Assembly (NCBI GenBank): GCA_014874265.1
Contig: JACWAM010000073.1
Span: 1 to 34,470, forward strand
Origin: Thermoleophilia bacterium
GTDB taxonomy: Bacteria > Actinomycetota > Thermoleophilia > BMS3ABIN01
DNA length: 34,470 nucleotides
Direction of reading: 5' to 3'
Part shown: one piece after another, positions 24,190 to 31,810 of the stretch
Layout of the letters: each line of letters opens with the position of its first letter
Numbering within the stretch: position 1 is the stretch's first letter
The notes under the pieces: generated by a model
Databases searched by the model: none
Told to the model about the DNA's origin: nothing
The model's input: the letters and a program-made list of their open reading frames with translations, nothing else
Translations under genes and position numbers: made by a program

Positions 24190-24237
24190 GTGATAGGATC
24201 AGTAAATTTGCCTCTGCCACATCCGCAGGGGTTTTTT
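24184..24237 (+). terminator. Riboswitch expression platform with terminator/antiterminator
   Basis: The terminator is CCTCTGC (24211-24217) paired with GCAGGGG (24225-24231), followed by TTTTTT (24232-24237). The antiterminator is GATGTGG (24184-24190) pairing with CCACATC (24217-24223). GATGTG is also the 3' arm of P1, and CCACATC overlaps the terminator stem and loop, so the two states exclude each other. With SAM bound, P1 forms, the terminator folds and transcription stops. Confidence 0.9.
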
Positions 24238-24320
24238 CATGCGGGCGCGCGGGAAAATGACCCAAGAGCCCTTCCCGGCAGGGATTGCCACCGGGGTATA
24301 CTTAAAATTCGGGAGCGCCA

Positions 24321-25583
24321 ATGACCACGACAGCCGAGAGCTTAAGATGCAAGGAGTGCGGCAGGACCTATCCCCTGCAGGCGCTGTTTGTCTGCGATTA
24401 CTGCTTCGGCCCCCTGGAGGTCGTCTACGATTACGAGAAGATCCGGCGCCGGGCCACCAAGGAGCGGATCGCCTTCGGGCCGCCGTCTCTCTGGCGCTAC
24501 GCCGACTTCCTGCCGGTAAGCGAGAAGCCGGCCGTCGATCTGCAGGCGGGCTACACGCCGCTCCTTAAGGCGGACAGGCTGGCGGCGGAACTGGGACTAA
24601 AAAAGCTGTGGGTCAAAAACGACACCGCCAATCCCACCCATTCATTCAAGGACCGGGTCGTGTCGGTGGCGCTGCAGCGGGCGCTGGAGCTTAAATTTAA
24701 CGTGGTGGCCTGCGCCTCCACCGGCAATCTGGCCAACAGCGTGGCGGCGCACGCCGCGGCCACCGGCACCGAGGCCTACGTATTCGTGCCCGCCAATCTT
24801 GAGATCCAGAAAATCATCGCTACGGCTGTTTACGGCATCAATGTCGTCAAGGTCAGGGGAAACTATGACGATGTCAACCGCCTCTGCACCGAGATCGCTT
24901 CCGAAAAAAACTGGGCCTTTGTCAACGTCAATGTGCGTCCATATTATGCGGAAGGCAGCAAAACGCTCGCCTTCGAGACCGCCGAGCAGCTCGGGTGGCG
25001 GGCGCCGGACAAGATCGTCACGCCGGTGGCTTCCGGGTCGCTCCTGACCAAGATTTACAAGGGATACTGGGAGCTGGGCGAGGTGGGCCTTATCCGCCGC
25101 AAAGAGCCGGCGATCTGTGGCGCCCAGGCGGAGGGCTGCGGCCCGGTGGCGGTCGCTTTCAAGGAAGGGCTGGAGCACGTCAAGCCGGTAAAACCGGATA
25201 CCATCGCCAAGTCGCTGGCGATCGGCAATCCCGCCGACGGCATCTTCGCCCTGGAGATCGCCCGCCGCACCGGGGGGGTCATCGAGAGCGTTTCCGAGCA
25301 GGAGATCGTGGATGGCATTCGCCTGCTGGCGCAGACGACCGGCATCTTTACCGAAACAGCCGGCGGCGTCACCACCGCGGTGCTGGCCAAGCTGGCCGCC
25401 CAGGGAAAGATTCATTCCCAGGACGAGACGGTCATCTACATCACCGGCGATGGTCTGAAGACGCTGGATGCGGTGGCGGACACCATCTCCACTTTTGAGA
25501 TCGATCCCGTTCTTGCGCAGTTTGAGGATCAGGTGCTAGAATCAGGCGCCGCCGCCAGCGCGAAGCAGCTGGTCTCGGAGTGA
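24321..25583 (+). CDS. thrC: Threonine-synthase-like PLP enzyme
   Basis: A fold-type II PLP enzyme of 420 aa closely matching threonine synthase (O-phospho-L-homoserine to L-threonine). The N-terminus has a short zinc ribbon (CKECGRTYP...CDYC, residues about 10-30). The PLP lysine is in THSFKDR (about residue 110). SGNLANS-type phosphate binding is represented by ASTGNLANSVAAHA. The Gly-rich GSLL loop and ITGDGLKTLD complete the signatures. The ATG at 24321 has GGGAG upstream and sits 84 bp past the riboswitch terminator. SAM control and the co-transcribed CysO-like carrier suggest the enzyme may act in sulfur amino acid synthesis, with sulfide replacement on activated homoserine or serine. 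Plain threonine synthesis remains possible. Confidence 0.88.
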   Translation: MTTTAESLRCKECGRTYPLQALFVCDYCFGPLEVVYDYEKIRRRATKERIAFGPPSLWRYADFLPVSEKPAVDLQAGYTPLLKADRLAAELGLKKLWVKNDTANPTHSFKDRVVSVALQRALELKFNVVACASTGNLANSVAAHAAATGTEAYVFVPANLEIQKIIATAVYGINVVKVRGNYDDVNRLCTEIASEKNWAFVNVNVRPYYAEGSKTLAFETAEQLGWRAPDKIVTPVASGSLLTKIYKGYWELGEVGLIRRKEPAICGAQAEGCGPVAVAFKEGLEHVKPVKPDTIAKSLAIGNPADGIFALEIARRTGGVIESVSEQEIVDGIRLLAQTTGIFTETAGGVTTAVLAKLAAQGKIHSQDETVIYITGDGLKTLDAVADTISTFEIDPVLAQFEDQVLESGAAASAKQLVSE

Positions 25584-25611
25584 CAAACTTATAAACTTTG
25601 AACTTTGAACC
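25584..25611. repeat. Intergenic word repeat between thrC and cysO-like genes
   Basis: ACTTATAAACTTTGAACTTTGAAC lies between the stop of thrC and the Shine-Dalgarno of the next gene, the same word family as 3386-3419. It sits inside an operon and would be transcribed. Confidence 0.55.
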
Positions 25612-25630
25612 GTTTCGAAAGGAGAATCAG

Positions 25631-25903
25631 ATGAGCGTCAGCGTGAGGATTCCGTCCCAGTTGCGGCAGTTGACCAGTAATGAGAGCATCGTTGAAATCG
25701 ACTCCGGCACCGTGGGCGGCATTATCATGGAGCTGGAAAACAGGCACCCGGGCATCGCCGAACGGCTGCTGGATGATGGCGAACTGAGGCGGTTCATCAA
25801 TATTTATGTGGACGGCGATGATATCCGCTTCGCCGATGGACTGCAAACGATAGTCAAAGACGGCAGCGAGGTCAGCATCGTCCCCGCCGTCGCCGGCGGT
25901 TAA
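25631..25903 (+). CDS. cysO: CysO/MoaD/ThiS-like ubiquitin-fold sulfur carrier protein
   Basis: A 90-aa beta-grasp protein ending in ...VPAVAGG. The C-terminal Gly-Gly is the site adenylated and converted to a thiocarboxylate by an E1-like enzyme. The pattern VSVRIPSQLR near the start, HPGIAERLLDDGELRRFINI, YVDGDDIRFADGL and VSIVPAVAGG closely resembles Mycobacterium tuberculosis CysO. There CysO delivers sulfur to CysM for cysteine synthesis. The ATG at 25631 has GGAG 6 nt upstream; a longer frame from TTG 25598 would translate the intergenic repeat and is rejected. It is co-directional with the threonine-synthase-like gene (47 bp) under the same riboswitch. No Mec+-type protease or E1 gene is in the window. 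Confidence 0.88.
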   Translation: MSVSVRIPSQLRQLTSNESIVEIDSGTVGGIIMELENRHPGIAERLLDDGELRRFINIYVDGDDIRFADGLQTIVKDGSEVSIVPAVAGG

Positions 25904-25958
25904 GAAACCAACCGGCAGGCAGATTCTGTGCAGCCGCTGCGAGCCGCGGCCTCGACCC

Positions 25959-28445
25959 CTATTTTTGCCTTGCGGCCGCTTTCCTGCCGATCAATGTCTT
26001 CCTGGAGGCTGTGGCCTTGTGGCGGCCTCCCGCGGCTGCCGGGGGTTTCACCGGTGCTTTCTGTCTCGCCCACTTGCCGTCGGCCAGCGCCGCCGACAGC
26101 ACCTCGCTGACGTCATCCACCGGGATGAACTTCATCTCCTGGCGCAGGTGCTCCGGCACATCCTCCAGATCCCTCTCGTTCTCCCTCGGCAGGATGACCG
26201 TATCGAGGCCGGCGCGCCTGGCCGCCAGCACCTTCTCCTTGAGGCCGCCGATCGGCAGCACCTTGCCGCTTAAGGTCACCTCACCGGTCATGCCAACGTT
26301 GGCAAAAACCGGGACGCCTGTGACCAGCGAGGCCAGCGCCGTCGTCATGGTAACACCCGCCGAGGGGCCGTCCTTTGGCACCGCTCCTGCCGGCACGTGC
26401 ACGTGCAGGTCATGCTTCTGGAAATAATCTTCCGGCACGCCGATGCCATCCGTGTGCGAGCGCACCCATGACAGCGCTGCCTGCGCCGATTCCTTCATTA
26501 TATCGCCCAGCTGTCCCGTCAGGGTCAGGTGCCCGCTGCCGGGCATGGCGGTCGCCTCGATGAAGATGATATCGCCGCCGCTCATGGTCCAGGCCAAGCC
26601 GGTGGCTACTCCCGGTTCGGAGGTCATCCGCCGCGCCTCCGAGAAGAATTTTTTCTTGCCCAGATACTGCTCCACCGCCTTCTCGTCGATCTTGAATTTT
26701 CCCTGCTTGCCCTCGGCCATCTCACGCGCCACCTTTCGGCAGACGGAGCCGATCTCCCGCTCCAGATTCCTGAGGCCGGCTTCACGCGTGTAATCCTGGA
26801 TGATCCGCAGGAGCGCCTTGTCCGAAAAACTGATCATTTTGGGATCGAGCCCGTTGGCCTCCGTCTGTTTCTTGACCAGATACCGCTTGGCGATATTGAT
26901 CTTTTCCGCCTCCGTGTAGCCGGAAAGCTCGATCACTTCCATCCGGTCGCGCAGCGGCGGCGGAATCGTGTCCAGAATGTTGGCCGTAGCAATGAACAGC
27001 ACCTTGCTCAAGTCAAAAGGCAGATCGAGATAGTGGTCCCGGAAGCTGAAATGCTGTTCGGGATCAAGCACCTCCAGCAATGCCGATGACGGATCACCGC
27101 GAAAATCAGCGCCCAGCTTGTCCATCTCGTCGATCATGAACACCGGATTGTTCGACTCGGAGTCGCGTATGGCCCGGATGATCGTGCCCGGCATGGCGCC
27201 GATATACGTGCGCCGGTGGCCGCGGATTTCCGCCTCGTCGCGGACGCCGCCGACAGAGATGCGGATAAATTTGCGCTCCAGCGCCCGGGCGATCGAATGC
27301 CCCAGCGATGTCTTGCCGACGCCAGGCGGTCCAACGAAACAGAGGATCGGCCCCGTGATAACGCCTTCCTTGTCCCGCTTCAGCTTCGCCACAGACAGAT
27401 ATTCCAGGATGCGGTTCTTCACCTTTTCCAGGTCGTAATGATCCTCATCCAGCACCCGCTGCGCCCGATTGATATCAAGGTTGTCCTCGGTGCCTTTATT
27501 CCACGGGATGGTCAAAATCCAGTCCAGGTAGGTGCGGATGACGGAATACTCGGCGGCCGCCGGCTGCAGCTTTGAAAGCCGATCCAGCTCTCGCCGCGCC
27601 TGTTTGTCAGCTTCTTCCGGCAGCTTCAGCTCGTCCAGCTGCTGGCGCAGCTCGTTGACCTCGGCGGTAATCTCATCGACCTCTCCCAGCTCCTCCTGGA
27701 TCGCCTTCATCTGCTGCCGGAGAAAATATTCGCGCTGGCCCTTGTCCATCTCGCTCTGGACTTCGGACTGGATCTTGCTGCCCAGCTCAAAGACCTCCAG
27801 CTCACGATTGAGAATAAAGGTCAACCTGCGCAACCGCCGCTCCACGTTCACTTCTTCCAGCAGCTCCTGCTTTTCTTCGGTTTTGATCTTGATCGCCGAG
27901 GCAATCAGGTAACAGAGGGCGCTCGGGTCCTCCACGTTGGAAGCCGCCATCTGCAGCTCTTCCGGCAGGTACGGCACCAGACCGATGATCTTGGTAAAGA
28001 CGCTGAGCAGGTTGCGCGAAAGCGCCTCCACCTCTTTCGTTTTCTCCACCTCGTCCTCGAGGGGTGCGACGCTGGCCACCAGAAAGGGATCTGTCTGCGT
28101 AAAACCGGTGATCCGGATACGCTTCAACCCCTGAACGAGAATCCGGAGGGAGCCGTCCGGCACCTTGAGCATCTTGTGGATGATGGCGGCCGTTCCTACC
28201 TGATAAACGTCGTCGGGACCGGCCAGCTCGACTTCCTTGTGCTTGATCGACACCAAGCCGACGATCTTGTCCTTGTGCAACACATCGTCGATCAGCTTCA
28301 CGGAGCGCTCCTGGCCCACGGCCAGCGGCGTCACGGTTTCCGGAAACACAACCGTGTCGCGCAGCGGCAGGATCGGAACGACCCCGGGTATCTCCTGGTC
28401 GGAGCTGACTATGGTGGTTTCGGCGAGATTGCCTTCCATTTCCAT
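25959..28445 (-). CDS. lon: ATP-dependent protease Lon
   Basis: Cytosolic AAA+ serine protease for damaged and regulatory proteins. The N-terminal substrate domain starts PILPLRDTVVFP. A coiled-coil region follows, with EYFLRQQMKAIQEELGE at about residue 240. The AAA+ module has Walker A GPPGVGKTS (about 370), Walker B VFMIDEMDK and sensor 2. The protease domain has the catalytic Ser in PKDGPSAG and Lys in GGLKEK. The length of 828 aa includes a basic, Ala/Lys-rich C-terminal tail after KWARQK. The start codon overlaps the hsp20 stop (TAATG), so translation is coupled. Confidence 0.97.
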   Translation of the reverse strand: MEMEGNLAETTIVSSDQEIPGVVPILPLRDTVVFPETVTPLAVGQERSVKLIDDVLHKDKIVGLVSIKHKEVELAGPDDVYQVGTAAIIHKMLKVPDGSLRILVQGLKRIRITGFTQTDPFLVASVAPLEDEVEKTKEVEALSRNLLSVFTKIIGLVPYLPEELQMAASNVEDPSALCYLIASAIKIKTEEKQELLEEVNVERRLRRLTFILNRELEVFELGSKIQSEVQSEMDKGQREYFLRQQMKAIQEELGEVDEITAEVNELRQQLDELKLPEEADKQARRELDRLSKLQPAAAEYSVIRTYLDWILTIPWNKGTEDNLDINRAQRVLDEDHYDLEKVKNRILEYLSVAKLKRDKEGVITGPILCFVGPPGVGKTSLGHSIARALERKFIRISVGGVRDEAEIRGHRRTYIGAMPGTIIRAIRDSESNNPVFMIDEMDKLGADFRGDPSSALLEVLDPEQHFSFRDHYLDLPFDLSKVLFIATANILDTIPPPLRDRMEVIELSGYTEAEKINIAKRYLVKKQTEANGLDPKMISFSDKALLRIIQDYTREAGLRNLEREIGSVCRKVAREMAEGKQGKFKIDEKAVEQYLGKKKFFSEARRMTSEPGVATGLAWTMSGGDIIFIEATAMPGSGHLTLTGQLGDIMKESAQAALSWVRSHTDGIGVPEDYFQKHDLHVHVPAGAVPKDGPSAGVTMTTALASLVTGVPVFANVGMTGEVTLSGKVLPIGGLKEKVLAARRAGLDTVILPRENERDLEDVPEHLRQEMKFIPVDDVSEVLSAALADGKWARQKAPVKPPAAAGGRHKATASRKTLIGRKAAARQK

Positions 28446-28906
28446 TATTTCTTGTCCTTTAGGCTGATTGGCACCTTGATGGCCGACTTCTTCTGCTCAG
28501 CAACCGGCAGCTCCAGGGTGAGGAAGCCGTCCTTGTATTCCGCCTTGGAGCTGGCCACATCCACGTTTACCGGCAACATGATCTTCCGCTTGAATGGGCC
28601 GTAATCGATCTCCATTTGTTGATAAACTTTCTCCCCTTCCTGCTGGGGATCAAACCGGCTGCCCTCAACGATCAGGGTTTTGTCCTGCAAAGTGACATTT
28701 ACCTCTTCCGGCGAGATGCCGGGGATCTCCAGCTTGGCGATCACCACATTCTCTTTTTTTAGATAATAGACGTCGGCCAGCGGCTGAAAGGCGCCGCTTT
28801 TCATCATCCGCAGGCGGGGACCACCGTAGAAGCGGTAAAACATCTCCTCAATCTCCGAGGACAGGCGCTCGAAATCAGCAAAGGGGTTTTTCTTCCTGGC
28901 CGTCAT
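28445..28906 (-). CDS. Hsp20-family small heat shock protein
   Basis: An ATP-independent holdase chaperone. The alpha-crystallin domain runs from AFQPLADVYYLKKENVVIAKLEIPG to SSKAEYKDGFLTLELPV (residues about 35-130). It contains the conserved GFLTLELP motif and a C-terminal IKVPISL tail that fits the I-x-I/V type anchor. The start is ATG 28906 with GGAGG upstream; a longer frame to 28963 has no such signal. It forms a two-gene unit with lon, uniting a holdase and a protease for stress-damaged proteins. No HAIR or CIRCE operator was recognised upstream. Confidence 0.92.
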   Translation of the reverse strand: MTARKKNPFADFERLSSEIEEMFYRFYGGPRLRMMKSGAFQPLADVYYLKKENVVIAKLEIPGISPEEVNVTLQDKTLIVEGSRFDPQQEGEKVYQQMEIDYGPFKRKIMLPVNVDVASSKAEYKDGFLTLELPVAEQKKSAIKVPISLKDKK

Positions 28907-29088
28907 CGTTGATCCTCCATGAGGGGCTTGGAACGCAATTAAAGATGACTCATAAGATACCACACTTTTTAAAACTGAACAGGTTTAAGTAACGCAGGGT
29001 TGCCTTTTTTTATTGCCCCAAACCGGGTTTTTCAATCATCGGCCGGCGTTTCCCTGCCGGGAAGCCGGCTCATATTTGATGGATGCTT

Positions 29089-29115
29089 AAAAAGAGCCGG
29101 GGACACTGCCCCGGC
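29089..29115 (-). terminator. Rho-independent terminator after the pilin gene
   Basis: On the minus strand, GCCGGGG, a 6-nt loop and CCCCGGC are followed by TCTTTTT. It starts 38 bp past the pilin stop codon. A good intrinsic terminator separating the pilin gene from hsp20-lon. Confidence 0.8.
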
Positions 29116-29152
29116 AGAAATGAAACATATCCAAAAATTGCGGGACCCTCAT

Positions 29153-29572
29153 TCAGCAATCATAGTAAGGATGTGGAATATCGCCGGATTTATTTGAGAT
29201 ATACCACCAAGTATTGCCGTTGCAGCCAAATCCGCCGGTAGCATATTTTGCTGACAGGCAAAACTCACTCGAATCTGCCCGTTGATAAAAAATCTCCACA
29301 TCCTTTGATGGCCGGTATCCGTAGCTCTCAAGGTAGCTGCCGTTATTTATATATATGTTATTTTCCACGTGGTATGCCTCCTCCGCCTGGGCAGCATTGC
29401 GCAGATCGCTCTGCACCATTGCATTTTGCGCCTTCGTACGCTGGTCCAAGTAAGCGGGAACGGCGATGGCCGCCAGGATGCCAATTATGGCAATTGTTAC
29501 CAGCAGATCGATCAGGGTAAACGCGCTTTCACCTGCCGGCGACATGTGCTTGTTGCTATTTGTTGCGTGCAA
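29153..29572 (-). CDS. Type IV pilin/pseudopilin-like protein
   Basis: A 139-aa protein with a short basic leader and the prepilin segment AFTLIDLLVTIAIIGILAA, followed by VPAYLDQRTKAQN. This is the normal N-terminal helix of type IV pilins and type II secretion pseudopilins. Two features are unusual: the residue before Phe is Ala instead of Gly, and position 5 is Asp instead of Glu. The C-terminal domain has three Cys (FCLSAKY, GFGCNG and the terminal Cys), so one disulfide loop is likely. The start is TTG 29572 near a G-run, or ATG 29545. The gene stands alone with its own terminator; assembly genes must lie elsewhere. Confidence 0.82.
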   Translation of the reverse strand: MHATNSNKHMSPAGESAFTLIDLLVTIAIIGILAAIAVPAYLDQRTKAQNAMVQSDLRNAAQAEEAYHVENNIYINNGSYLESYGYRPSKDVEIFYQRADSSEFCLSAKYATGGFGCNGNTWWYISNKSGDIPHPYYDC

Positions 29573-30011
29573 GCCGCCCCCCGTATTGCACGGTTAATGC
29601 GCTGCTTGACAATCTGATTGAAACAAGCAAACGCCTGATCCCACCCCGAGATTTAATCGGAAAAACTGCGAAAAGGCATTAGCATCAGAAAAAATATTCG
29701 CAGCGGGACAGCCGCGGCATACTCGCCGGCACGGTCAAGGTTCAGGCGCTGGTTGAGCCTGGCCAGGCCGCCCTGGACAGGAAATGTGATGAAGGTGACG
29801 TATCGAACTCGCACATCCTGCCCCCGCAATCAGTGGAAAACGTAACTTCATCTTATGAAGTACGACCCTAAACATAGATACCCCTCCCCCTGGCTTGCCC
29901 CTGAATTGTGAAAACCAAAAAATAATACTGCCGGTGACCTTAGTTGTTAATCGCCACTTTTTTAGTTTAATTTATGAGAATAAATGTATTTTAATATTTC
30001 GATCTGCCGCG
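29573..30011. other. Intergenic region with a short serA-like fragment
   Basis: A 439-bp spacer. At 29780-29811 the sequence resembles the 3' end of serA in this window (30211-30243), about 26 of 32 bases. It could be a relic of a duplicated ACT-domain end. The rest shows no gene, and the 3' third is AT-rich. It must contain the pilin promoter, which I could not place. Confidence 0.35.
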
Positions 30012-30200
30012 TCACCTCTGCCGCCGGCGGCTGGATTTAAACACGCGAAAGCCAAGAGCAAGGCCGGCGAAGAGAGAACCGGCGTAGATCGCCAGCGTGG
30101 CGCCGCCTTGCCAGTGCAGAAAATGAGACATGACCATAACCGCGGCAAAGGCGAGGGCCGCCAGCAGCAGATAATCGGAATATTTGTTAAACAAGCGCAT
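30012..30200 (-). CDS. Small two-helix membrane protein
   Basis: A 62-aa protein with two predicted membrane helices (YLLLAALAFAAVMVMSHFL and GATLAIYAGSLFAGLALGF) and a strongly basic end (KSSRRRQR). No family was recognised. It begins 8 bp after the serA stop on the same strand and so is probably the last gene of the operon. The Shine-Dalgarno is weak. Confidence 0.6.
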   Translation of the reverse strand: MRLFNKYSDYLLLAALAFAAVMVMSHFLHWQGGATLAIYAGSLFAGLALGFRVFKSSRRRQR

Positions 30201-30208
30201 CAGGCTTA

Positions 30209-31810
30209 TTAAGGAAAAGTGATAAAAGTGACATCGTCGAACTCGGGCTGGCTGCGGATCTCGTCCAGCACCTCGGCAGGGATGGGTTTGTCGAGTGTTA
30301 CCGACATGACAGCCTTGCCGCCCATCTTCTTGCGGCCCACGTTCATGTTGGCGATGTTGATGCCGCGCCCTCCCAGGATAGTGCCAACCTTGCCGATCAT
30401 GCCGGGGACATCATCGTAGCGGAAAAAGGCCATGTACTGCCCCGGCTCGATGTCAATGTCGTGCCGGTAGATCTTGACGAAGCGGGGCCGGTGCTTGGGA
30501 CCGATGGTAGTGCCGCCCACCGTCAGCTCGCCGCGCTTGTCAACCGAAACCACTGTGATCATATTGGTGAAGTCCGCCGCCTTCCGGTTCCTGGACTCAG
30601 TCACCTGGATGCCGCGCTCTTCGGCGATGCTCTCGGCGTTGACGTAGTTGACCGTGTCCTCGACGCGACCCTCGAAGGCGCCCTTGAAGAACGCCACCGT
30701 CAGCAGCTTCGTGTTGTAATCGGCCAGTGCCCCCTGATAGGTGATGTCAAACTTCTCCAGCGGCCCGTCGGCAATCTCCACGATCAACCGGCCCAGCTTT
30801 TCCACCAGAGGCAGGAACGGCCGCACCACATTCATCTCTTCCGGGCTGACGGGGGCGATGTTGACCGCATTGCTGACAAACCGGTCACCCAGCGCCGCCG
30901 CCACCTGCTCGGCGATGATCGTGCCGGCGCGGTCCTGCGCCTCGACCGTCGAGGCGCCCAGATGCGGCGTAGCTATCAGGTTGTCAAACTCCAGCAACGG
31001 GTTGCCGGCCGGCGGCTCGGCCTCAAAAACATCCAGGGCGGCGCCGGCGCATTTGCCTGATTTGAGCGCTTCCAGCAAGGCGGCTTCCTTGATGATGCCG
31101 CCGCGGGCGCAGTTGACCACGCGGACGCCATCCTTCATCCTGGCAAAGGCGGCCTCGTCGACGAAGCCGGCCGTCTCCGGGCTCTTGGGCAGGTGCACAG
31201 TGATGAAATCGGCCCGCGCGTAGAGGTCATCAACGTTTTCCACGCCATCGACGCCCAGCTCCTCGAACCGGGCGGCGCTGACGTAAGGATCAAAGGCAAT
31301 CACTTTCATCTTCAGCCCCTGGGCCCGCTGCGCCACCAGCACGCCGATGCGGCCGAAACCGATGACGCCGAGCACCTTGTCGGCCAGCTCGACGCCACCG
31401 AAGCTGGAGCGCTCCCACTTGCCCGCCTTCAGCGAAGCGTTTGCCTGGGCGATATTGCGGCTCTGGGCCAGCAACAGGCCGATCGTATGCTCCGCGGCGG
31501 CGACGATATTGCTCTGGGGAGCGTTGGCGACGATGACGCCCTTCTTGGTGGCCGCCTTGATGTCAACATTGTCAACGCCGATCCCGGCGCGGCCAATCAC
31601 CTTGAGAGCATCCGCCGCCTCAATGACCCCGGCGGTCATCCTGGTGGCGCTGCGGATGATGATGGCGTTGTATCCCTTGATCGCCTCCACCAGCTGATCC
31701 TGCTCAATATCGAGCCTGACGTCAACGTCAAACTCCTGCCGGAGCAGGTCAATGCCGCTGTCGGCGATCTTTTCCTTGACCAGTACGCGAGGCTTGCTAT
31801 TTTTTGTCAA
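30209..31810 (-). CDS. serA: D-3-phosphoglycerate dehydrogenase
   Basis: First step of serine synthesis (3-phosphoglycerate to 3-phosphohydroxypyruvate, NAD+). The N-terminal substrate domain starts RVLVKEKIADSGIDLLR. The NAD domain has GFGRIGVLVAQRA and the catalytic region ATPHLGASTVEAQDRAG with His. The intervening ASB domain and a C-terminal ACT domain (MIGKVGTILGGRGINIANM) make up the long 533-aa type known from B. subtilis and M. tuberculosis, so serine feedback is plausible. The TTG start at 31810 overlaps the TGA of the upstream aminotransferase gene (TTGA), with GGGAGATGAG as Shine-Dalgarno. Confidence 0.96.
   Translation of the reverse strand: MTKNSKPRVLVKEKIADSGIDLLRQEFDVDVRLDIEQDQLVEAIKGYNAIIIRSATRMTAGVIEAADALKVIGRAGIGVDNVDIKAATKKGVIVANAPQSNIVAAAEHTIGLLLAQSRNIAQANASLKAGKWERSSFGGVELADKVLGVIGFGRIGVLVAQRAQGLKMKVIAFDPYVSAARFEELGVDGVENVDDLYARADFITVHLPKSPETAGFVDEAAFARMKDGVRVVNCARGGIIKEAALLEALKSGKCAGAALDVFEAEPPAGNPLLEFDNLIATPHLGASTVEAQDRAGTIIAEQVAAALGDRFVSNAVNIAPVSPEEMNVVRPFLPLVEKLGRLIVEIADGPLEKFDITYQGALADYNTKLLTVAFFKGAFEGRVEDTVNYVNAESIAEERGIQVTESRNRKAADFTNMITVVSVDKRGELTVGGTTIGPKHRPRFVKIYRHDIDIEPGQYMAFFRYDDVPGMIGKVGTILGGRGINIANMNVGRKKMGGKAVMSVTLDKPIPAEVLDEIRSQPEFDDVTFITFP

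Noticed and set aside
24239-24568. Open frame starting right after the riboswitch terminator
   Set aside because: Different frame from the conserved thrC-like protein it overlaps, and no family features.
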